Below, piece by piece: positions 27,244 to 38,792 of a stretch of DNA of 64,000 nt (position 1 is the stretch's first letter; the number at the start of each line of letters is the position of its first letter). The notes under the pieces were generated by a model. It was given only the letters and a program-made list of their open reading frames with translations, did not search any database and was not told where the DNA came from. The translations under genes and the position numbers were made by a program. This DNA is from Cloeon dipterum. Its lineage: Eukaryota > Arthropoda > Insecta > Ephemeroptera > Baetidae. The DNA is taken from positions 14,198,001 through 14,262,000 of the forward strand of contig NC_088786.1 in the NCBI RefSeq assembly GCF_949628265.1. The letters run 5' to 3'.

Positions 27244-28322
27244 TAGGTCAAATGTCGTTGTCATTAAAATAGATTTTTTAATCTGAACTCAAATTTGAGA
27301 ATGAATATGTCGACATTTTTAATTTTTTTCATATCCATTTTGTAGAGCACAAAAATTTAAGTTAAAAACGAAAAAATTTAGAATGGCATTTTGTATCATT
27401 TTTTTTTATTAAAAAATGAGAACTTCGAAAAAACTTGTTTTTCGAGGTTAGTAAAAAACGATGATCGACCAAATCTCGACTTCTAATCATCCGAATTTCA
27501 AAAACCACATACCGTTAGACTCGTCTTGACATCCCTAAGTGCAATAAAGTGGTATGATTCCCACCAACCCCCAACCCCCATTTAACCCCCTTAATAACGT
27601 GAAATTTAGCATTTTTTCGGCCTTTAAACACCTTAGCACAACGTTGACGAGTAATTGTCTTCTTCAAACCAATTTAGTTACTTAGTTCACTTCAATACGA
27701 GTCAAACGATACTTAATTTTTGAAAATAGGACCACTACAACCTGATATTTGGGTGGCACAAAGTTTTTTATTAAGACGCGGATGCATTAAAATGCTCGAT
27801 GAGCACCAAATCTCGAACTAAACACAAAAAGGTGGTCCTATTTACAAAAATTAAGTACCGTTTGACTCGTATTGAAGTGAACTAAGTAACTAAATTGATT
27901 TGAAGAAGACAATTACAAGTCAACGTCGTGCTAAGGTGTTGAAACGGACGAATAATGCTAAATTTCAGGTAATTAAGGGGTTAAAAGGGGGTTGGGGGTT
28001 GGTGGGTACTATACCCCTTTAGTGCACTTGGGGACGTTAAAACAAGTCTAACGGTATTCGTTTTTTTTCAAAATCGGATGATTGCAAGTCGAGATTTCAT
28101 CGATCATCGATTTTTAGCAACCTCAGAAAACAAGATTTTTCGAAATTTTCATTTTTTATTAAAAAAATGAGGAAAAACGCCATTCCAAATTTTGTCGTTT
28201 GCAGCTTAATTTTTTGTGCTCTACAAAATGGCTATGAAAAAAATAAAAAATTTCAATATATTCATTTTCAAATTTGAGTTTAAAATCCAAAAGTTAATTT
28301 TTATGACCTGATCTTTGACCTA
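27244..28322. repeat. Inner ~1.1 kb imperfect palindrome
   Basis: Left arm from 27244 pairs with the complement of the right arm ending at 28322. Examples: ttaggtcaaa with tttgacctac, tagagcacaaaaa (27345) with tttttgtgctcta (28211), ccaacccccaaccccc (27565) with gggggttgggggttgg (27985), and tcacttcaatacgagtcaaa (27688) with tttgactcgtattgaagtga (27869). Centre is near 27785. Arm identity looks high (roughly 85%) with small indels. Confidence 0.85.
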
Positions 28323-28490
28323 CCACTTTGAGGTAAACATAAAAGCTGTTAGCCATGTTGAAACGAGTTAAACGTTTATTAAATTTTTGTTATAGTACAC
28401 CCCTGAGCAAAAAGCTTTGAAGTATGCTCAAATAATTCCCAGATTGTGACCTTTGAACATCCGCGTTGAGTTTTCGGATTGATTATACCC

Positions 28491-28591
28491 CCAAATCTCA
28501 GGTTCGAACCAACAGAATTAAAAAATAACCACCGCTAAATTCCAACAGTGGTTAGTTTTTTCAATTCTAATGGTTAAAACCCGAGATTTGG
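28491..28591. repeat. Hairpin-forming inverted repeat
   Basis: Left arm 28491-28533 and right arm 28547-28591 are complementary over about 43 nt with few mismatches (ccaaatctcaggtt pairs with aacccgagatttgg; ataaccacc with agtggttag). The loop is only about 13 nt. It lies between the inner palindrome and the right array of the foldback element. Confidence 0.75.
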
Positions 28592-28989
28592 AGTTGCAAA
28601 ACTATCTCAGTTTTGTCATCATGCGCGTATGTATGTGGGCATTCTGCAAGAAGTAGTTTTCCTTTCTTTGTTTCTCATCATCCTTACAAGCTGCTCTAAC
28701 AGAAGTATTGGTATTACATTTTATTTTACTAGTTTTCATGTATTATACCTTTAACATACTTCATTCACATTACCAACGAAATTATAAACAAAATGAATCT
28801 TATGAGAGGTGCATGAGAGGTATGCATGTTTACGCGGCTGCCGGCTACTATCCTTACTTATTGGCGTTGTCACTAGATGATGTTCCTGCTGTCAGAGGAG
28901 CATAATATTTGGATGGGGCATGTAATAGGCGCCAAAAATTTAAAATTTAAAAAAAAATGTGTTTGGTAACCCACTGTTACTTACGCACT

Positions 28990-29103
28990 TTTTCAGATGC
29001 GCAACTTTACACATGCGCGCTTTTTACGGGTACACCAAAAACACATACGCGCTTTTTACGGGTACACCAAGAACACATGCGCGATTTTTACGGCACCAAG
29101 ACG
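28990..29103. repeat. Right 32-bp tandem array of the foldback element
   Basis: Inverted counterpart of the left array, with about two and a half units, exactly 32 nt between unit ends at 29028, 29060 and 29092. The internal border gttgcgcat is also shared with the left array. Confidence 0.85.
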
Positions 29104-29645
29104 AAAAAGTTTATTGGAAAAATAAAATATTGCACTAATGATCCTACTGGAAAATTTAAAAAATAAATAATAAATTTTTATGTTATGTACTCTGAGCAAA
29201 GTACACATTAGGGCTCACAGGGCTTAATAATGACGTGCATATTTTTCCGAGAACTTAGCATGTTGGCAGCTCGTAAATTTCAAAATAGTAAATAATGGAA
29301 GATGTGGCCTGCTGCAGACCGGTAATTGTAAACTGTTGTAAAGCAAGTTAATAATTTCTCTTTTCTCTCACCCAACTAATTGTTGATGAATTTGCTTTGT
29401 AAATATTTCATAATTATTATTATTTATTGAATTTGTATTATTTTTACGCATCTTTGTACATAAATTAAAATTGTCATCTCTTCCAGGAATCATAAATAAT
29501 TTGCCTACTGTCGCTCCCCCATGCATGGACCATTAATTCTCACATCAGCACTAGCCGCAAACGAAACGTGTTCTGAAACTTGAAGGCCTTGAAGGAAAGA
29601 AGTTTGTAGACTCTCCAAAATACACAAGAAACACTTAAATTGGAG

Positions 29646-32600
29646 ATGGAATCATACAGGTAATTCATCATAATATAAACGTTATGTACATACGTAGTTT
29701 TCTAATTTTATTGCATTTTCAGCAATTGCAAAGAACTTTGGGCTGACCTGTCTGCCACAGGTGTAACTCTGAGTGAGGACAACGTCAATCAGATATTACA
29801 AACTCGCAAAGATCAGCTGCTGAACGGCATCCTGTGTTTCAAGAAGTCAAAAAGTGAAACTGCTAAAAGGCCAAATGCTAGCACAACTGAATCAAAAAAT
29901 GTCAAGACTCTTATTAATCTCATCTCAGACACGATTGTAAGGCTTTGGATCAAACAAAATTGACACTACCATTTTAATCCTTAATATTTACAATTTCCCT
30001 TGTTAGAGTGTCGACAGTGAAGTTGCGCGAAGAATGCTGGAGCAATACTTGATGTACCAATTTAGGGGCGAGGGACGCACCATTGAACGCTACCTTTCGG
30101 ACACAGTTCTGAAAATGGGTCTGCTAGCTGACATCTGGACCTCTGTGTTGCGAGAGAGCATTTTCCTGCTGCACAGCGTCAAACTGATACTCTCGCCACC
30201 AGCAGAACATCCCTACAAAGCTCTATTTGACAGTTTTGCCGAAGGTTTAGATGCTGATGTGGTCATGGAAAAACTTCTCGCGCAACTTGAGTGTCTCTTG
30301 GAAGAGTCACCGCCCACAATAAAAACTTTGGAAGACGAGTGGATTGCTTCAATGCTGTCGCGACGAATGATCTTGTGCCAATCATTCATGCTCCTGAAGA
30401 AGATAGCGCCAGTCAAAACTGTCGTTAAACTAATAAATCTATTTAAGGTTAGATTTTCTAGATTGTCTTTACGCTTCATTTTAATAACTGAGTTCAACAG
30501 GAGAAAAAATTCAGTCAACAACTTACTAGCGAGGGACACAAAAGTCTTGCATCCTTAGTGAGCTTCAGCCAAACATGCCTTCTGATTCATTTGATCCTGC
30601 AGTTGCCAAAACTAGAAAACACGTATGCTCATTACTTCATTTAACTTGTAAAATTTGCTCTAAAGAAAAACTGGAACAGCGACTTGGTGAAAGAGAAGAG
30701 TGCCATAGCTCAGCTACGTGAGATTGTTTGCAGTCTTGAAAGCAAGAATGGAGGCCTTCTCAAACTTGCATACAACGCCTCCTTCTACACTGGCCCAGAA
30801 GACGATGCGATGGCGCTTGTCGTGTCTGCTTTCGAGGAAGACCAATTTGAATATATTCACGCAATTTTGACTGCAATCAATGACACTGTAAGTCATTTGT
30901 AAAAATAAATAACTGCGTTGTTACTTTTCATTGTCTTTCTAGGGAGATTCTGTAATGATCGCAAAGGTTTCACTCATGTTCTTTGAGCTGCTGGATGTGA
31001 TGGTTGACCGATACTATGTCACTGGATTCAGCAACTTTCCCATGTTCTTCAGCACTTGTGCTTTGATATTGAGCCAACCTAACACCGGTGCCATTCTTTG
31101 GGGACAAGATGAATGCTCCCTGCGAGCCCTGTTCAGGCTCAGCCTGGATTACTTCCCACACCTGTCACAGCGAATCTTGCATCTACTGATTGCTTCAGCA
31201 AAAGCAGACAAACTTAACGAGGTAATAGATTTTTCCATTTCCAAAATATATTTTTATGTGGGTACATGGATAAAGTTGCTGATTCGCATTAAATCAAATT
31301 TTGTATCTAAATGGGGTCATATTTTGCAACAAAACTATCAGGTCCTGCCAAACTTTGCGCGTTGCGCCTGCGATTTGGCTTATGCTCCTAACATCCCCCT
31401 GGCGGCTGCCGCTGGATGCTATGAGCTCTCTGGGTCCAAATAAAACCTCCTAGCGGATAAATAACATGGGGCCCGAGTGGCTGTAGAGGAGCTTGGGCCC
31501 AATGAAGCCATCTTTTCTTTTCGCCTCCCCGCAGTCTTTTTAATGAAACTCCATAATAATTTTTTGTCCTTTAAGCCGCTAGAGAGGTGCAAAAACCAGA
31601 AGGTTTTGAGTTGGTGCCGGTGCGCCTCCCAGCCTGTTGAGCTATTTGAGCATGTTGAGTCCTTAAATTAACCTATGAGCCGAGTAAAATATTCTGCTTT
31701 AAAATTAAAACGATGAATTACGTATTTTTTTTTGTTAACTACCAACTTGTAATAAATAATGTTATTTTTCTCTCCTCAAAGATGTTAAAGATAATCGCAG
31801 ATGTGGACATGTACACTGAGGAGAAAAGTGTTAATAGCATTAGCGTTCTCTTGGGCCAAGACAATGATGTAAGCCTAGTGGACGACATGTCCGTCATGGA
31901 TAGTCTGCTCACTATTCCAGCTGGAACGCAAGGCGTAATTTCGCACCAAAACTCTCCCCATCCGCTGGTTCACTGGAGCATCAGATACAATTTTTGGGAC
32001 GCTCTCTACAACCAATTGATCAAGATTAATGCAGAGGTTTGCTTGGATAAGTGAAAAGTTCGAACTGATTACTTGCAACGCCACTTTCAGCTTCGCCGCA
32101 ACCAAAGTTTCAATCTTGAGAAGGCGCTTCTCATTCTGAAATGCATCCACTCTGTTCTGGAAGCAGGAATACTTGATGACTATAACATGACTAATACTAT
32201 TCACGAGTCGTTTCTCCTCATAGAAATGTAATGCTTACGTTTGAACTCACCTTAAACTTTCTTACCAATTTTGTAAAGTGCGTGCCAAATGAGCGTTCCC
32301 CCAGCTGAACTACTGGCCCAGGGCTTAGAGATTTTGCGAGCGCTGATGCACGCACACAAGAGCCGTGTTTGCGAGATGGCTGCTCAAACGCGACTGGTGC
32401 CTTGTTGGTTGGGTCCTGGGCCGCCATCACTTCTCGGCCAGGTTGAGTATGGCGTCTGGCAGCATCTGCTCCTTGGACTGCACATAACGCCGGCCATGAG
32501 CTCCTTGCTTAAGGCTTACCTGCGGTTTTTGATTGTACTTGCTGAGGTAATTTTACGTTTATTTCTTCATGGTGGCCTCTTGGGTCATTATCAAAGTTTC

Positions 32601-35600
32601 ATTTTAATATCAAGACCCAAATGCTAAAAAATCTTGCTTGCATTTTTCTTATTAAAATTTCATGTTTTGTTACTTTGCAAATTTATCAAAAGGTGAGCTT
32701 AATTCAAAACTAAAATTTCAGAGCGATTCTTCTGATGCATCATGCGAGAGTGTTTTGGCAGCAGGATTCCTGGTTGTCACTCAAAATATTTTCCCAGGAC
32801 ACACCGAGTGGTTGTATCCGAGACTGAGAGATGAAGAGACGATTGGTGTGCTTTGTCTGCAGTTCACCCAAGCGCTTATCAACAAGGGAGAAAAGTATGC
32901 TTAGCTTATTCCAATCAATATGAATCGCACCAACTGATTTGATTTTTTATTTTCAACTAGTTGGGAAAAACTAGTTGTTGAGTGCCTTCTGAAGACTAAA
33001 GCAAGCATGACGCTGATGCAGCTTGCAGCCTCGGGCGAGGATCACATTGAAAACATACTAGTAAGAGAGTCTTCTTTCTACTCAACAAGATCAAGAAGAC
33101 TGCTGCTCAAGATCAGACTGAGTCTTTCTCTACTGAACCAAGCACTGCTGAAAAGACACATAGTTCTGGTACTATTTTAATTTTCATGATAATTATTTTC
33201 CTCTAAATTGAATCAAAACTTTTCTCTTGTCCTTATTACTAATTATGTTTATATCAACGGTTTTAAGTGAATTTACTAACCATTCTTTGTCATAACGCGT
33301 ATGAACAAGCTCTAATAACAAATTGTATCCTCAGGGTGAATGTAGCAGGGACTGTATCCTGCTCCAGCAATTGAGTAGCAGTCACCAGGTTGAGTCTGAC
33401 AACTTTTACTTCCGTCTGAGCCTCTACCTGCAGTCACGCCTGCATCCTTACCTGCCCACGCTGGCGGTCAAAGTCCTGCAGCAGGTGTTTGAAGTGTTGC
33501 CAGTGTCGCTTAGGTTTTACCTTCGAATGGATGACACTCTGATCCGCAACACGCTTGAGATGCACCTCCTTGCCCACGACTCATTTCCTCCCCTCAGGGC
33601 AGCTCTCCTCGACCTACTCACCAATTGTGTCAGGACAAGCACCCAATCCGCATTGTTGGTCCTTATGTTCACTGAACGAAGCAAAGAAAAGGTTTCATTT
33701 TTTTCTTTTCAAGATTCAAAGTTTCATACTTTTTGGTTTCAATAGAGTTTTAATTGACCTTTCTTCTGTTATGTGTAAATAAGTAGAAAAGAAAAAAATC
33801 ATAGCTTTAATTTATCGCATTGCACATTTTTTACAGTCATTATTATTTTTTTAGTTTAGAAATCTTAAAAATGAAAGACACTTAATTTTTTAGTTGAATT
33901 GTGCAATGCATGGATTGGGACTGATACATAAGTATGTGCACTGATTCTTATGAAACTGTTTCAGGAGGTGCAAGCGCTCCCACCTGAAGGAGCCAAGTCG
34001 GACACTCTGGACTTCATTTTAAGCACTTTGCAAGAGGCCAAAGAAGACCCAACTACAGTTCACAGCGAAGTTTACAAGGCAGCAGTTGACTTTTGCGAGG
34101 CGTGCTGGGTTGCACCGGTTTTGTATGTCCTCAAAAGCATTGTGAGCAGCAAAAACTTCTGGGAAGTCTTCACCACTCCTCTACTGAAATACGAAATGTA
34201 ATAATTCCCTAAACTAATCCTCCTATTTTAAGTAAAAATTTGGATTTTACCCTCAGAAGCAACGAAGAGCAATTTCTCCAACTGCTGAGGGTTCTCTACA
34301 TAGAAATTGTTCGACCAAAGTTTCCACCTGAAGAGCTGGACAAGGCACTGAAGAATTTTGCCCAGAATCGCCTGCTTCAGTGGAATACTGTAAGCTCATT
34401 ATCTGTTTTACTTGTGGACACACTTCTGTAATATTCATTTTAGTTCGTCATGGAAAAGTTGAAAGATATTGGTGACGAGAGCGACGCGAAAATCGACTCT
34501 TTGTGCAGAGTTTGGAGCAACTTAATAGTCGCACTCTTAAAGAAAAGGAAGACTTTGCTTGACGACCACTGCATTTGTGAGCTGACTGAAGCGCACCTCG
34601 ACTTACTCATCCACAGTCTCTCTGAGGTTGGGGATATTCCTCACGCAGTGATTTCAACCCAAGTTCTCCTCCACTTGGTCACCTCTTCCTCAAGGTGCTG
34701 ACTTTTTTTGTAAATGCTTGTTGCTAAAAATTTTCTCTGCAGTTTCAAAGACTTGGGCGATAGTTTTACTGAGAAAGTGGTCAAACTTGCTGAACTGGTG
34801 GGCAGACGGTACTCTTACATGAAACCAGCTACCAGAACTACGCTCCTGTCCATTCTGGTGAAGAGTCTTACATGTGAAGCGTTTAGTGCTCAGCAAGGTA
34901 GAAGAAATTTTTTTAATGACTTCATATACCTGCATGATTTATGTTTTAGCCAATCGGTCTGGATTTGACAGTCACGTGTGTGACATTGTCAGCAAGGAGA
35001 GTATGGAAGGTCGTCGCTTGGGGCTGCACAAGGGCGGCGAAACCATGGCTTACGTCTTAGTCTTGCGTCTGCTTCAAGTTTCTGGCGATAAGCTGTTCAA
35101 TTTTGGCTCCGAAATGATGTTCTCCTGCTTGGTGAAGGATGCTGTTTCATTGATTAGGGTATTTATTGGTTGCTTGATAGTCTCGGCAAATTGATTTTTA
35201 ACATTGTGATAGGAGAGGAAAAGCGCATTGTGCCCCGAAATCATTCTCAAGACCCTGGTACTGGCAGCTTCAACCCCATCGCTTTCTGCTAAGATTGGAC
35301 CCGCTAACTTGAAGCTCATGTGGATGGCTTTGCTAGATCTCAAAGTTGACATGGTAAATAAAAAATTCTAGATTAAACCTTCTGAATATTTTATATAATT
35401 AATTGTTCATTCTTCCTTGGCAGGCTGGAAACAAAGATGCTGCCGAGTGGGATGTAGTTTATGAGCAGGGAGTGTACCTTGCTAGCGCCATGGTGGACAC
35501 CAACCAGCAGTCATGCCGAGCAGAGGTGGCCACCTTCCTGGTGGACCACAGGGCTCACTTAATTTCCCGGCTGGTGTCAATGCGAAGCAGCCAGGATCGC

Positions 35601-37071
35601 AAGACTCTGATGATCATCTCCCAAATCGTCCACTTGCTGGCTTCTCTGTCTGCACAGCTCTGCCGCCACCAGCACGCTCTCCAAACATATGTGGTACAAA
35701 CTATTTATTTTTTGCACAGCAAAAATTCAAATCGCACATACTGGGTGAGATATTTTTATCGATTAGCTTTAATGGCTATGGCAATGTTGCACATGACGTT
35801 GCAGTGTACAAAAGAGTAACATAACAGTTAATCAATGTTCTGTTTGCTCGGGGAGATTATACTTTGATTTCCAATCTATATGTCTGTTGTTTCCCAATAT
35901 GTTTGATTGCGTTCAACGCCTCCCCAAGCAAGTGCGATTTCCATCAAATATGTTTTAATGTGCCACTGCTGCTAAAAAACTGCCCGCATTCCTTTTATTC
36001 TCTTCTCCGATATTCAGATGGGAGTGCTTGCCTGTTTGAACCTGGTCTTGACATTCATGGTGCGACCAAAGGCTCCTTTGGAATCGGGATCCAAGGCATC
36101 TATGCAACCCGCGCAACCCTGGAAATCTGTCAATGAGAAGAGTAATTTGTAAGTTTTGTTTCAATTAGAAAGTTTTATTATTAAACAAATGTTTACTGTC
36201 ATACACTGGTAAAAGATGAAGCTATGAGATTTATGAGCACTTTCTCAGATATATGAGACCACCATCAAATTAATTTAAACCTATAATTCAAATCATCTTA
36301 TGGTTAAATTAATTTATCCCTGACTACCATTTGACCATTTTACTTTTAATGTGCAAAGTTTTGTACAAATGAATAACAAGGGTAATTAGGCAAAGTTTCA
36401 AACCTCTTTCAAATTTCACAGGCTCATGTCTGTTGCGGAAGGATGTGTACAGTTTCTTCTAACGGTGTGCCAGCCATCAGGCCAGTTGTCTCGCCGAACT
36501 CTCTTTGCAGACTGGAGACAGTGCCGGCTGGTGTTAATTGATGACGGCATGGATCATTTCACTCAAAATACTGTGACTGGTCATTCATTCACTTTTAGCA
36601 ATATGTTCAATCTGGCAACAAACTGCTTGCTTTTTGTGGACCAACTAAGGGTTTGTTGAATTTTATAAAACAAAAATTACTTTATCTTTATGGTATAAAA
36701 CCTATTCACAGACTTACTCACGAAGCCAGTGGTACAATGAGCCAGATCTTGCCCTGGCGGATGAAGCTGTCACACTCAGGGTCATGAAAATTTGCATCGA
36801 CCTGCTTCTGCAGCAGGCTAGAGTGAAAATTTTGCAGCAACCCGACTGCATCACTTTCAGAACAAACTTCAAACATGACATGGTAAAATTTATGATTTAG
36901 TCAATGTAAATGCATAACCATGCCAATTTTTTCCAGGAAAACGTCATCGAAATGATAAAGATGAAAATTTTTAACAAAAACGAAGTAAGAAATGTGCGTC
37001 GGGATAAGACTCTTTCGAACAGAGCCTTGCTCAACCTGTCTGCAGATTCTTCCCGTCTAGTGGCCAGATAA
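29646..37071 (+). CDS. NUP188: Nucleoporin NUP188
   Basis: NUP188 is a large alpha-solenoid scaffold of the nuclear pore inner ring. I assembled 23 exons in phase: 29646-29659, 29723-29936, 30007-30447, 30501-30622, 30680-30887, 30943-31221, 31782-32036, 32091-32227, 32279-32546, 32722-32894, 32961-33168, 33335-33691, 33965-34197, 34257-34389, 34444-34694, 34743-34897, 34950-35158, 35213-35353, 35424-35693, 36018-36148, 36422-36650, 36712-36882, 36937-37071 (1577 residues; vertebrate about 1750). Matches I recognise are CKELWADLSATG near the N-terminus, DYFPHLSQRILHLL, and the SH3-like region IPAGTQGVI then LVHWSIRYNFWDALY. The rest is helical and poorly conserved. The first coding exon is only 14 nt. 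The acceptor at 30680 was chosen because it alone keeps the phase. Confidence 0.85.
31405..31665 (+). repeat. Dispersed repeat copy A (NUP188 intron)
   Basis: This intron segment matches the reverse complement of 52680-52935 over about 250 nt. Shared blocks include CTATGAGCTC, ataacatgg, AGAGGAGCTTGGGCC, TTTTCGCCTCCCCGCA and GTGCGCCTCCCAGCC followed by GTTGAGCTATTT. Several indels and frame-breaking changes separate the copies. It is not coding in the NUP188 frame: the flanking exons 31221 and 31782 join in phase and match the family without it. Confidence 0.75.
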
Positions 37072-37168
37072 CTGAAAAAATTCATATTGAAGTGCCTCTG
37101 CTGTTCGCAGTTAAATTAGTTCTTTCTATATTATTATTGCTTATTTTTGTAAAGCAGTGAAAATTTCA

Positions 37169-37174
37169 AATAAA
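37169..37174 (+). terminator. Poly(A) signal of NUP188
   Basis: AATAAA about 100 nt after the NUP188 stop. Confidence 0.55.
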
Positions 37175-37526
37175 TTACCATTAAGTTCAAATAATATTAT
37201 GCTTGAGTTGTTTTTTGTGTGACAATGTAGGAAAACGATAAATTGTGGATGGTTACCAAACGTTGTGGATTGATGAGGCATAAGCCAAAAAAGTGCATAT
37301 AACACACATTCTACATGATTTGATTGGTTGCAATTTTAGTACATTATTCAGTCTTGTTAAACATCAATAACGCATAAATGCATCAGAATAGGTCTCTATG
37401 AGACTTGCAGTCATTCAATTTAGTTTCTTGAGCTAATAAAGTCTTGAAATGTAATATCCCGAGATACATAATATTATAATTATAAAATATAAATAAGAAT
37501 TTTTTTCCTTCACAAATCTGAAACTG

Positions 37527-37532
37527 TTTATT
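37527..37532 (-). terminator. Poly(A) signal of the THAP gene
   Basis: TTTATT on + (AATAAA on -) lies 60 nt past the THAP stop. The convergent NUP188 signal is about 350 nt away. Confidence 0.5.
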
Positions 37533-37591
37533 CATAGCAATATGGCGTACTAGATTGTACTACATAATTATGTACATGTATGCATACATTG

Positions 37592-38083
37592 TTATATTAC
37601 TGAAGGATCGTCAGGATTATCTTCCTGATTGAGAGCTTCATGGACTACCTCCTGACCAAGAGCACCGGGTTTTCTCTTCTTTTCTCCAGGTCCCTCAGGG
37701 TGAGTGATGGCAGCCCTCCTGGCAGCACGCTGGGCTCTTGCATCATTTCTTGATGATCTTAATTTGCCCTGTACTGTGTACCCTTCTGCATTAGCTGCTT
37801 GAGGTAAGGCATCAGGTTTGAGAAATTTTTTCTCCCCTTTCAAAACCCAATCTTCAGGTCGAAAATGGGCCTATATTATATATTATTCATTAAATATTAA
37901 TTAATTAAGATGCATAATTATGTTTCTTACCCCGCAAACATAACTATTCTTAGTCGGTGCCCAATCTAGTCGTTTAGATCTATGCACCCATTTCGAACAA
38001 AGTTCAGGATTTTTAAGTGGAAAATATGATCCATCTTTAGATCTTCTATCACAACCAAAAAACGAGCAGAGCCTGGTCATCAA
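37592..38083 (-). CDS. THAP zinc-finger domain protein
   Basis: A small DNA-binding protein with a single C2CH THAP domain. Two exons in phase (38083-37931 and 37870-37592) give 143 residues. The domain runs from residue 6 to about 85: CSFFGC supplies Cys6 and Cys11, the conserved tryptophans and proline lie in CSKWVHRSKRLDWAP, and VCGAHF supplies Cys50 and His53. A degenerate AVPTIF box reads LKPDALPQAA. The remaining ~60 residues are basic, with KKRK as a likely nuclear signal, and carry no transposase or coiled-coil. THAP domains derive from P-element-type transposases; this one looks like a stand-alone host gene, but a gene fragment is possible. It is head-to-head with mRpS25. Which of the first two Met codons is used cannot be told. 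Confidence 0.85.
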
Positions 38084-38792
38084 GAAATGACTATTCTGTT
38101 GAGCTGACTAATTTGGAAAGCAAATGATAAAATTCAGCATCCTCTTTTTCAGCACTTTATTTCCCCACTTCTGAACAATAATTTACATGTTTGGACATGA
38201 AAAGGTAGTGTTGCATTGGCGCCAGAAATTTTTAAATTAAATCGCACCTGAAGATTAATTTTAATCGCTCTCATTTTTCGCTATCATATTTTACAATTCA
38301 TCATTATTAAAACCAGGCCCGACTGCAGTGTTTCTTTTAGTTTAATCACGCATTCGATTTGTCATAAACAATAGTTTTAATACAGGTTTTACAAACACAA
38401 GCACAAATAAAAATAATAATGTCACATTCAGTGTAAGAAATACCCGCCAATGAGATCGCGTGAAACGTGTCATATGACCCGTCACACTCACACACTACTA
38501 TATATACTTGACTACGACTACTTCACTACTCTTGTTCACGTCTCGGGTGATGGACAGAGGCAGATACATACGCGCTTAGCACTGGTACCGGTTTCATTCC
38601 TACCGCTTGCATAGTGCCACGCCTACATCGAAAACAGCAACACCCGCAACACCTATTTTGTTAGCAGCACACATGTGAGAGAAAATTATTGGTTTGTTGT
38701 TTGTTTTGGTTGCCTGGCGAAGTGGTCTGTGACCTGTGACTCTTTTCTCAATACATACTTTCTTCTGGAAATTAATCAAATTCGAACAAGCC
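38084..38792. promoter_or_regulatory. Divergent promoter region, THAP gene / mRpS25
   Basis: 709 bp between two divergent start codons. It holds no coding exon. A TATATATACT stretch near 38499 and a more GC-rich patch at 38530-38660 are the only visible features. Confidence 0.4.

Larger units (their letters stand above)
26786..29103. mobile_element. Foldback-like element with 32-bp terminal arrays
   Basis: About 2.3 kb bounded by inverted copies of a 32-bp tandem repeat. Left array units start at 26797, 26829, 26861 and 26893 (CGTAAAAAKCGCGCATGTGT, then TCTTGGTGTACC). The right array is its reverse complement, with unit ends at 29028, 29060 and 29092. The outermost matching bases are CGTCCTGGTG on the left and the complement of CGTCTTGGTG on the right, each flanked by an A-run that may be a target duplication. 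Inside sits a large palindrome (27244-28322) and a smaller hairpin (28491-28591). No transposase was seen. Long inverted repeats with tandem repeats at their ends resemble Drosophila Foldback elements; family assignment is inference. Confidence 0.7.

Noticed and set aside
28501-28510. GGTTCGAACC as a tRNA B box
   Set aside because: It lies in a hairpin arm; no A box, acceptor stem or cloverleaf can be drawn around it.
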